From: Embiotoca jacksoni
Taxonomy: Eukaryota > Chordata > Actinopteri > Embiotocidae
Direction of reading: 5' to 3'
Assembly (NCBI GenBank): GCA_022577435.1
Contig: JAKOON010000005.1
Span: 13,176,724-13,240,723 of the forward strand
Length of the DNA: 64,000 nucleotides
Made by a program: the position numbers and the translations under genes. Of the stretch, positions 40,301 through 52,339 are shown one piece after another (the first letter of the stretch is position 1; the number at the start of each line of letters is the position of its first letter). The notes below the pieces were generated by a model that saw only the letters and a list, made by a program, of their open reading frames with translations, searched no databases and was not told the origin of the DNA.

Positions 40301-42079
40301 TGAAGCCATTAACCACTGCAGTGGCTCAACTGCTGCACTGAAGCACCAGGCCACCTACTAAATGAATGTTTGATAAAATAATACAAGTCGCAGATTAACA
40401 AGCGTAAACTCAGGCATACTGCAAATAAAAGAAGTCTATTGTTTAAGGCCTGGCACCAGGTTGATGAGGTGTTCAAGCATGCATACACATGCATAATGAA
40501 AATGGTATGAATTATTAATGTGTTGATTATTTAGGCTCATCTATCAAAATGATAATGAATTCAGCACCTAAACACCAATTGAGCTCAGTGCGTAATTACA
40601 GTATTTAGTTGTATTTAACAATAATGAAGAGCAAAACGTTGATCTGTTTTTGCGATTACTACAGTGAATATCCTCTCAAGTCTAGAGACTGCTTTGGAAC
40701 AGGGACGTTTCCTTCTTGTTGTAGACAAAAAAGCAACAACATGCTTTGGAAAGAAAAAGGCTGTAAAGATATACAATCAAAGTTATGGCATTTAAAATCC
40801 ATGTCTCCTATGTTTAAGACAAAATATAATAAAAACTGTAAGCAATATAAAAGGGTACTTTGGCTTCAATCTGGTGTTCACAGCATTTCTCTCTGACGGG
40901 CATCGGCACTTCTAAACAGCCTGCGCGGCAATTCAGCGTTCCTCCAGTTAACATCAGAAGCATCTGGGTCATGGCCAGCTGGTCACTATATGCGATGTCC
41001 AGATCAACAGCCCACACCTGCAAACAAGACATCATGAACCCTGTGTCAGAGCAGAGAAAAACAGACACTATAAACTTATTAATTCCAAATTAATCACAAA
41101 AATGGAACATCAAAGTATTTCACCCAGCAATCCTTTCAAAGAGGAGGGTCAGCACCGTTTAATCTTTACAATGTTATCCATGTTGAGAGGAAGGCGAAAG
41201 GAAAACAGTCAATGTTATGTGTGTGACAGATTTGGGTAATTCAGTTGTATAGCGACACATGCACAAAGTAGATCCTACCCTGTGTATTTGGATTCAGCCT
41301 GCCTTAGGCTAGTATGTTTGGCTTAGGTCTGATGAGAAGTAAAGTTCGGATGTGTATGGTAAATGGCATCATTATAAGTATATTAAGGGGTCAGGTATGG
41401 TAGTAGCCTTCTGCTTAAACAGGGCTAATTTTCCCAATAATATCCTAATAGCTATGCCCTTTCTTCAAAAGTGGCAAATAAATCACCAGTAAGGGAGTTG
41501 TTAATAACTAAGTGGCAGTCGGCTGCCTCCTTTAGCTGTTCCTATTTGTCAAAGTAAACGCTCCTGCCACTGAATGCAAATTGCTGGCTGTCCGAACCCG
41601 CAGTCTCTGTAACCGGAGTACTTTATCTCCACATGGACACCGGACTGTACACAGTAATTATCTAAAAGGCATTCATTTCCTTTTATATCACATTTCAATA
41701 CACTGTAACACATAAGGCCCAGTACAGTGTCGCAATTAACAATTATTTTCATAATCAATTACTCTAAGAATATGTTTCTTGATTTCTTCAATGACTTGTC
41801 AGAAAATAGTGAGAAGGACATTTTAAGATGTTTCCACGGTGACGCCTTCCCTCATCCTGTTTTGTCCAACCAACAGTTTAAAACCCAAAAATATTCTACT
41901 TCCAATTATATAAGACAAATAAATCAGCTTATTTTCACATTTAGGCTTAAATGTTTTTTAAATAATCAACATTATTTTTGTCAGTCAAATAAATTTATAA
42001 TTTTGTCAAATGTTCAGCTCAAGTTTATAATAATAAAGTATTCTATTTTACAGAAACACACACACACACACACACATAT

Positions 42080-42114
<35 letters not shown>

Positions 42115-45100
42115 CAACATTTCTAATGAACACCTAAAGATATTTCCAAAATTAGATGATCAAATTAGATAGTGACAAAATTGTTCCTATATGTCAGAAT
42201 TATTGTCGGCAACCTGATTTTATAGTGCAGAAGTTATGCATTAAACTATTGGGTTGTAGCTGGAACAGTTTTCCAAAGAAAAGAAGCTATTGCTTATGAT
42301 TTGTATATTGCAGAAGTAAATACTGAAATTTCAGAAACTGTCGATAAGAATGCATACAAGCTAAACACGAATGACAGAAAAGAAAATATAAATACATTAG
42401 GTGTTACAAAAAGTTAAAACAACTGCGAGCTGTGTACATTCATGTTGAGCAACAGTTCAGCATTATGAGCTGCACTCTGTCACCTTTACTGTAGGGGGTA
42501 GAGTAGCCACCATTAGGTAGATGCAAGTCTCTATGTATCAGGTTGATACCTGGACCTGAGTGATGGACACACTTCACCGAGCCATTCACTCAACTCACTA
42601 AAACTCATACTCCCATGTCCCATTGTCGCTCTTAACAAAGCCGTGGGAAATGTAAGCCTGGATTGTACCTGTTTTCTATTGCCATGCATTTTCATTAAAA
42701 ACCCTGATGCTGCAGCTGGGGCCCCACCGCTCCACAATGTGAGGAAAGACTGCAAGGGCAAACATATGTGACCCACTTCTTCCCATCAAATAAAGTAGGC
42801 AGCTTTTAGCAACAGGTTTGAATCTAAATTGATGTTTAAATCCAGACAGGTTTGCCGATGTGGCTCTCCTCTGTCTAAGCTTTGTGTGTGTGGGGAGATG
42901 GTTAAGAATCTGTCATTAATGTTCCTGCCTCTATTGAAGCATGTGCAGTTTTATAGTCTATTCTTAATTATGCTGTCAGTGAATCCCTTTCAATTTCAGG
43001 TCAACACTGAAGATGAAAATTAATTTTAAGGCCGTCATTATTTCATTCTAAACAGCTAAAGAAAAGGGCAGCTTCTGTCTGGGATACATTTGAGAAATAG
43101 CAATTTTTTTTTTTGTGCTTTGAACGTTACAATTTTGTCCCCAAAGTGACAATTTAGTTTGTCTATATAAATTCCTAAAATGTAAAAAATAAAGTGAGAT
43201 TTTTTTTTTTTTTACCATAAAATTAACACAATGTAGTCAAATTGACAATCTATGTAAAAACTACAGACAAAAGCAATGCTGTCTGGATTTTAAATCTTAA
43301 AAGAAACAATGATACTAATACATTAAAATAAAAACTCACTTAAATACAAAATGCTTAAAGTATTAAGATTTAAATTGCAACACACCTTTTCTCACACTGT
43401 ATTAACATCTAATCCAGAAGAGACTACCCTCTAGTGGCAAGTGTCTATTCCAAATCCATTTTTAAGGCTAGGAGTCCATTGTGGATTTAAATATAAATAA
43501 AGTTTAGACAGTGGAGAGGTGAAAAAGCAAGTAGAAGATATTTTGTGTACTGTCCTGAATAAGATCCCTTACAAATAGGCAAATGAAAAACGGTGCACTG
43601 CTACCAGATGGGTTTTAAATGATAGGAAAAAAAAAACTGTTTTTGATTTCTGATGCTTCTGTAAGCATGTAAACCTGTGAAGCAGCTCCAGTGCTTTCTC
43701 CACAGTTCTGCAGATGTTGTATTTTATAGAGCATATTATAAACAAAGCAATTCATTTTACAGCTCTGGATCAATAAGGAGTCAATGTAGCCACATGTTAG
43801 GAGCAGAGGTTAAACTATCATAAACCAGTCCATTTCAAATATAATAAATCAAGAAGCTTTCAACAAAACGTAATTCTGACAAATGAGACAAGGCTTCCAT
43901 GGTGTCTCGCTATAATAACGAGATGCATTTCAGCGGACCACTGCAGGTAACCAGCTAGGGGTCAAACGCTGACAGGGTATCCCCGTGAAGCTGCCAAATC
44001 ACTTTAGAATGACCTATTGTCTGAAAGATAGGTGCCTCTCACTTTCTCTGTGTTGTAAGGTTAAAGGGCAAGCCTTAAATGGTGGAATCAGTGCATCGAC
44101 ACAATAAGACCTGACAGTTTATTAGTTGGCCTTGTGACACATTTGGTCCCTGTGCCAACAGTTTGCCTTATCTGTTTTCTAGATCTCAGGGGAGCAGTAT
44201 GGGAGGCACCTATCTGCTCCTATGGATCCCTGATCCTGCCTAAAAATTGATCTCTTCCACCAATAGGGTGAAAATGGGAGCATTCACAACATGTGTTGTA
44301 ACAGCCCTGATCATATTTATCATGGTTGCCTTCTCTTGCGCTGTCTGTGTCTCACCTTCTGATCCATGGTGTTGTGGTCCAGAAAAGTAGCCAGGTCTAT
44401 GGAGATGTGACCAATGATAAGGCGCTGCAGACAGGCCTGGCCCACCCGGATGCAGATAGAGTGCAACGTCTCTGGGTGTATGGAGGTCTGAGGAACAGTG
44501 GCACCTAGAACTCCCAGTTGACAGGAGCCATGGAGCTGGTCTCCACAAGACAGCATGGTCACCTCACCACTAGGCTCCAGCAGCAGAGCTACCGTCAGAC
44601 AGGTGACACTGTCTGAGGGGGGACAGGCCTCCACGACACCGCCTGGACACAGGAAGCAGAGAGCAGAGAAAAGGCTATAGTACACTCAACAAAATTCTAT
44701 ACAGCACCTGAATTCTCCTAGCAACTGTTTAACAACCACCGAAAGTGACATGAAAAGGATTTAATTTGTCCGTTTACAAAGGCAACAGCTGGGAACTCGG
44801 AAGGACATATGAAAATCCATATTCCATATGGCTGAATCTGCAGAAGAATAGCATTCAGTGCCTGACAATAGGTATCTGACCTTGCCTGAGGAAGGTCTTC
44901 AGGAAGCAGGCCCAGTTGGGATAGCAGGAGTTTTTAGCCGGGCGGGCGTGATGGGCCAACCATTCTGGGATTTCAACTAAATATCTGAGCATCACAGGCT
45001 CCTACAGAAAGAAAGTTAAAGACCAAACATTAAGGATCCACTGAAAGCAAGTAAGTAAAAGATTTGAGGATCATGATGTATGTTTTTGTATTTTTTTTTT

Positions 45101-48100
45101 GTAGTAATTCAAGACAACAAGTAGCAGTTACTTCATATTGTCTCTTTATCAAAGCTTTGAAGGTGTCGACTACATTATTGGAAACACCCCGTGTTATCCG
45201 GATGACTCCAGTGACTGCTTGTTATCCTTGGGACCTTTGGTGGCTGCTTCAATTTCTGTGAGAGTGGATGCTGCGGGAGGGTCTATCTGTGAGTGACAGC
45301 CTATTATCAGAAGGCCTCAGGAGTCTAATGGCGTTAACTCACAGCCTCGAAGCACCTGCCCTCAATAACAACTCTCTCCACTGGGCAGCTGATGAATACC
45401 GAAGCTAACCCCATCTATCTGGGGATCAATCAGGGCTTGACTGGGATCGATATCACTCTTGTTCCTGTAACTAGGAAATGCCATGATGGCTTCACCACTT
45501 AATTATGCTGTTAATTTTTAACTTTTGTTTTAGGTGTCCCTTAAACATTTTGGCAACTCAAGAACACTCTTTCCTCTTACAATGCTGTGATATAGTTCAA
45601 CTAACAACAATGGCCCCGCTAAACCCTTCACTGTGACTTTGGCTGTGTGAACAGTGTTTCTTTTAAATACAGAGTTCTGTGTGCAATAAAGTATGTGTGT
45701 TACCATTAGACAGGAATTTAAACGGGCCACACACAATAAAATGTTTGAAAGATGACTAAATTCGGAGTGGATATAATGTCTTTGTTCTTTCCTCATGCCA
45801 TGTAGAGCGTTACTTTGTTTTGAGTATATGCTGTCTGGCTTCACTGGAGACAGGACTAGAGATTATGCTGTTGATATTCCAGTCATGTAACAGCCATCAT
45901 CATATTCAAGTACTGTAAGAGGCGAGGTCAAATGCTACACAGTGATTCTCCCTATACAAACCATAAAGCACACAATGGTGCGGCAAAAAGTGTAAGGGAA
46001 CGGTTGTCATTCTCAACGGAAGAGCAAGCTCACCCCAGGACTTTGCCTATGCAGTTCACAGAAACAGCAGGATAGGGAGAAAAGAAAGAGAGGCATTTTG
46101 CAATAAATTATTTGGACTTAAACTGCGTACAGTACCCTGTGATAGGATTCAACCTTTGCTTGGTGTCCACATAAAGCCAAGCAATCTGGTCATTAATATA
46201 ATAGATGTCGCCCTGCCTCTTTGATTGCCATTTTGTTTCCCCATTACACAGTGAGAGAACTGAGAAACTATGGTGTCTCAGGAATAAGAAGAAATAACAT
46301 GACAAGTTAGACACTTTGCATGAATATGTATTTTACGTAACACGGTCCCACTACAGCTTTAACTTTGGTCTACTACAGCCTGCAAAGAAATTTTGCCTGA
46401 GATATTAAATGAAGCATTAAGCTACTGTTTTTAGAACAAAAGAGACATTTCATCTGTATAAATTTTGCAAATAATGTATCGGTGAAATGAAAGAAAACAT
46501 AACGCGCCTATTAAACATGAACCACAGAAAATGGTCTAAAGTCTTAAGTTCAGGTTAATTATATCAAGGCAGAACATTAAATATTCAAACTCCTCAAGCC
46601 AGCCTGCACAATATTTAGACAGAAAACATCTGTATGAAACGTCCCTCTACCTCTTCAGTGGTAGTGATTATCAAATGACCCATTTAGTTGACAAACTTAA
46701 CCTAAATAAGGTGTTGCTCAAGATCTGTTTGTACACAGCATGACGAAAAGAAATACTCCATCTGTTGATGCTATTAGGTGTAATTTTTACCCTCTTGTGC
46801 CTAATGATCCATATGCAAGCTGTGTGAGCGCTTAAGTGTGTGCATGGCCCCCTTCAGGCATTGCATGGCTGCAGATCTACATGTCTTTAACCTCTCTCTG
46901 TGTAAATGCTAAAAGAGGCCTGGGGGCTTTCTGCCGGCTGAAATGTTGTGCTGGAAGCTGTGGTCCTCGCAATATTTAGAGAAGCACACTTCTCTAGTTT
47001 TCCTGGACCCCTGTGGAAGCCCCAGTAGTGTGGATGCAATCCTTCCTCCTCCTCCTCCTCCTCCTCCGTATTGTGTCCTTTTAGGCTTTCTTTTGCACGG
47101 CCAGAAGGGATCTAATTGTTGGTATTTTTCTGAAAGACCACATGGTATTTTTGTGAGTCAGGTTTTTTTCATACTGAGCCTTTCAGAACAAGCAATAATT
47201 AAAATAAAAATATGCACGCAGCCTGTGTAGACCCATTATACTATATAACCCCCCCTCCCCCTCTACTTTTATAATGATTATATTATTATATTATTAAGGG
47301 TACAGGACATTCCTCTAAACTGTGTCTCACATTTAATAATATACACTTTAATAATATCACTTTTTTGTTATTTATTGGTAAACAATTATCTTGGTGAGGA
47401 ACTGTTAAATTATTGAATAATATTTAAATGCTTCATTTGATCATTTGTATTTGATTAATAATTTATTAAATTACTATTATTTTTGTGAACATAGCTTTAA
47501 GCATTTTTAAATGCTTGCAAATATTCAGTAGAACAATGCTACAGATTAGATTCAAACATATGAATATTTTATATTAGTGTATCTCATCATTTTCTTCCTC
47601 TCACAGCAGAAACTGAAGCTGCATGTTTACAATTGTCAGTACACTTTGAGATATAATACTCATTAAAGTAGCACTTTGGTGAAAAGAAGTAGACCTAATT
47701 GCCATGGCAGCGACAGCTAGTGAATAGGAAAGATACTCACACTACAATCTTTCAGCATAGAGAGCCAAATGGTTCTCTTCAAAATAAACTAGTACAACAG
47801 CAGAAGGACAATGTAATACATTGAAGGGGCTAATACATTTTAGGGGAAAACAATGTCGGAATAAAAAAAAAATCATGCAATGAGGAGCACAGGATGTGGG
47901 CTTTGCTTTGATTAAAAGAGCAAGGTGTAGAATAAAGGCCAGTTAAAGTGTTGTGTCCATATGGCCCAGAAGCCCTGAGGCTGTCGGCCTACACTGGGGG
48001 CCTCGGCACTCTTCCCTCTCCATGGGACCCCAGCTGGTGAAAGAAACCCCATTTACTTTCCTGCGCTGCCTCAGCCACCATTATGGACCTTGGCTGTGGC

Positions 48101-51100
48101 TCAGCCACTCTCTGCCATAATTAACAGCACCAAAGCCACAACAATTACAGCCCCGCACTGCACATACACTATGAATCAAAGGATGAGCTAATAGGAACAA
48201 AACAGAGTGAGTCGTAAGAAGCTTGAGATGACTGCTGTTCTTTCCAATGGAATAAAAAGTAAAATCGTTGTGCTCCAAGCCCACAATCATTAGCCTGTAA
48301 TTAGTTTACACAAAGCTCCCAGTTAAATGGCAAAATACGGTAATTAACACATGACAGAAAATCAAAGGCTACTTTGTAAACATATGAGAAATAAGAGCCA
48401 GGGGCTCGAAAGCTGTGTACAGATTGCATCTGTACTAAATAAATGGTTCACCAATGATTAGGTACATTTCATTTGTTCTGAATAGGTCCGAAATGAAATC
48501 AGAATTTATATTTTGAGGAGAACATAAATGTTGGTGTACAAAAGCACTGTATTTGCATTATAATGTTTACTTTACAAACGGCACAGACCCATCTCATGAG
48601 TGTTAAAGACAAAGACTGAATTAATCAAAAATGCATATTTTTTTCAATGCTGTAAAAAAGCTAAAACATCAGTGACTACTCCAGATTAAATAGTATTTAA
48701 ATGTACAAGAAATTTGTAAGACAAATTTAACAAGCTGTAAATCTTGTCAATAACTTTCACAATCCTTTACACACTGACTGTACTTGATGTGTGGGTTTCA
48801 GGAATAGATAGTAAATGTGTGTATGAACAGACATTTTTAGTATTGATTTCATTGTCTGAGGCTCTGGGGACCACATTTAAATAACTGTACAACAGGGACA
48901 ACCTCCTCCAAGCCAAACGATGGCATTTCTTTGACCCCACTGTGACCTCGGCTTTTGCTCGTTCAGTGACAGAAGTGAATCTAAAAAATGTTTGAGCTGT
49001 CTCATCTCAACAAGAGGCACAATCCTGATCTTAATATCTGGCTGTTATTGTAATGTTTTCAGTTAAATATCCATTGTTACAATGTTAACTTTAAATGGCC
49101 GATTTCTCATTGGTATGAGTGTAATAATAACAGCAATAAACTTTATTTGTATTGCACTTTTATAAAACCAGTGCTTTGGAGGGAGCTGTAAAAACAAGAC
49201 ATAATAGTAAAAAACATCAATTTAGGGAGAAGTAATAAGGGAAAGAAATCTAAAAACACAAACTCCAAATTAAAGCAAATTCAATAAAACTTTGCATAAA
49301 AGTACGTTCAGAAAATGTGCTCCGAGGCCCAATATTTTGTGTCAGGGAAGGAATGACGTAACGACGTAACCCTCTCCTTACTTTTCTAAGTCCTTACCTG
49401 AATCCACTTTGTGTTCCATACTACAGCACCATAACGATGATATTCCTGCAGAGCCCAGTTGTAGCAGCTAAGATGATTCACATCGCAGTACGCCGTACCC
49501 CGGCCACCATGCTCAGAGTCCATCTTGAAGAGCCAGCGCTTCACAACGATGTATTGAGCCATAAGCTCCGCAAGCGTTTCATGAAGCTCAACCAAGAGAG
49601 AAAAATGTGAATTACAAACTAAAAAATATAAACTTAAGTTAGGGTGAACAACAAAACTGTGTTATTCTGTGTTAATGGGCCCGGATGAAGGACCTGCTGT
49701 TGTGTAGTATGAGCATGCGGTTGTAGTTGCACCTGGTTTAATGAATAGATGTCTCCTTGACCAGGTGGCACATCAACCTCTGCCCCAGCAAAGATCCTCC
49801 TCCCTCCAGACTTGGTGCTGTAGAGCTGCGCAACAGCAGGTTCTGAACCCAGGATTGGCACACCCAGCTCATCAGCCACTGCCAGGTCGTCCATGTGAGC
49901 CACTCCACCCACAATGTAGGCCTGCTTCCCCTGAATCAGGTTTCGGATGCGCTTCAGGGTGCGTGGACTGTACTTCAGCAGCGTCGACAGGCACATGTTA
50001 TGGGTCTGGAAGAAAAGAGGGGAGAAAGATTGCTGCTGGATCTGAGCGTTCGCAGTTTGTCTTCCAAGGGTTGTTTCTTGACCTGATTTATCACTGTGTA
50101 CACACAACAGATCTATTATTGAAATAGCCAGCAGGGTTTTGACCTCTCCTGTATTCTAGCAGGTTGAATTGATAAAAGCTGCCTGTGGGAGGCCTCCCCT
50201 ATCCTTCACATCTTTAATGTGTGCTACCAATGAGCTCCTTGGGAATACAACTAATTACTTCACATCTGTATTTATTTGATCCACATGGAATTATCCCTTC
50301 TGTCACTGGCAGAATACGCTGCCAGCCATGGGAAGCAGTGATTCATCTCAGCAACACGTCTGGCACAGTTTAACAACAAAACAGCAGGAAAATCAATAAA
50401 AAGAAATGAAGAAGACCATGTCATGTTGCACATTCAATGTAGCACAAAAGGATGCAAAAGATGGATAGAATGGTTGCATGTAAATAGACAATATTGCAAC
50501 AACTTTATATTTGTGTATTGAGGTAATTAAAACTATTCTAAAAATGCAGCAGTTACATTAAATAACCGGTTAATTAAACCAACCAATTTCAATATAATAA
50601 CAATTTTAATTAAGTATAACTTTAGTGTGTTTACTTCCAAATAACACAGAAGTTTAGCTTTAACAGAAGTAAAAAAGGACTGAAAAATATACTGAGTGTC
50701 ACTCTCACTGGACCTTTGTGTAGTAAAACCTCCTCTAGTACCCTCTAGGGGAGAATTCATAAACTACAAATGCTTGTGGCACCTCTATATAACAGTACAT
50801 CTCTCCAGCATATTAAATTCTATCATCCTGCTGGAAATGCACATTGTCATGTTACTTAAAAGGTCACATTTGCAAAGAAATTTGTGAATATGAAGAACCT
50901 TACCGGGAAAGAACCGACAGCCTCAGGTGTGAGGATGATAAAGCGTCTCGAGCAGGAGGAGGTATCGGCCCCATCTGCGGCTCCATCACACTTCAGGAGG
51001 TTGGTGTAATAGAGCAAGATGTCGTCCTCCAGATGCTGGGGACATATGTAGATCACCTCCACATTTCCATCTGCAGTCATACAGAGGCCTTTACAAATCA

Positions 51101-52034
51101 CATGTTTACAGTAAAGCACGCACAAAAACAATCTGTGTCGAAGTTCCTACCTCTAACATCACACACTCTGCTTATTTGGATGTTCTGTAGGATGTCAAAT
51201 CCCTTCAAGTTCCGTCGCTGGCTCTGAGAGTACCCTGTAAGCACAAGGATACAAATCTGTAGCTGTGTACATCTACCTCCAGATGTGTGTGTCACTAGAC
51301 TTGGGGGAAAGGGAGTTAAGTCTAATCACACTGTAGTGAAATCTGATGATTAATTTAGCTTAATAACTAGCAGGTGCAGTGCTTGTCGTGTGCTGGGAGT
51401 CCTGCTGCAGCATGTCCAGCCACCACTGAACTACATCCGGGGATACCGGCAGGATTTCAGCCTATGCATGTCTGGATTTCTGCCTGAGAGAGAATCCTCA
51501 GCTGAATCAAGGTAATTAAATGATTGGATTCATGCTAATTAACAACAATGGGGTTCAACTTTCTAATTATCCTTGCTCACACAGCACTCTCTGTAGCCAC
51601 CCCAAGTGCAAATAAAGCATTCCATCTGCTAGTAATTAGGCTTAATAATTTTAGACAATCGCTCAATGATTTACAACGCACATGCCTGATTGCAGTCTAA
51701 ATGTGAGTGCTGTAGTGAAATTAGAACAAGAACCGATCATAGCTTTTACTATGTTTAAATCAAAAACACACTTAAAATCCTTTGCGTGTTTTTTTATGCA
51801 CAGCAATAAAAGAAGACCTTTGTGCCTCTTGTAAATATTCAACATAATGGCTTTTCATTTGCTTAATCTGAAAATTAAATGGCGATTGAGACCAAATTGT
51901 TCAGTTCCCTGGCATGAGGACTGTCATCATCCTGTGAGTGCTTTCCTGCAGAGAGTCATTTGAACGAGACAGAGTGTACACCGGGGCCACAGACTGGGAC
52001 AGCAGAGTGTTGAGACCAGGGGATGACGAGAGCA

Positions 52035-52130
<96 letters not shown>

Positions 52131-52290
52131 TAGCAGCCAAAGAGAGCTACCTAATGAAGGGATGTGGATAATGGTCCTCTTGGAGGACTGGATATGTTTC
52201 CAGTTGGCTGCCAGATGCTGCGGACAGAGAAAAGGAATGATCAGAGTGGGGACTGCCTGAGCGTATATGCACGCACACACACACACACAC

Positions 52291-52339
<49 letters not shown>

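Larger units (their letters stand above)
41018..44355 (-). other. iqch: IQCH intron 16
   Basis: A 3.3-kb intron with the teleost repeat at 41727, poly-A/CA at 42055 and otherwise AT-rich sequence. No extra exon recognised; phases of the flanking exons agree without one. Confidence 0.6.
45002..49397 (-). other. iqch: IQCH intron 14
   Basis: The longest intron (4.4 kb). It holds the CCT repeat, an AT-rich stretch near 47270-47560, two conserved-looking blocks and the repeat fragment at 49120. No extra exon needed. Confidence 0.6.

Noticed and set aside
44240..44548. A second minus-strand open frame of 102 codons over exon 16
   Set aside because: It is a different frame of the same exon; only the frame giving GGVVEACPPSD matches IQCH.
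49741..50127. Open frame of 128 codons on the plus strand
   Set aside because: It is antisense to IQCH exon 13, whose minus-strand reading clearly matches the family.
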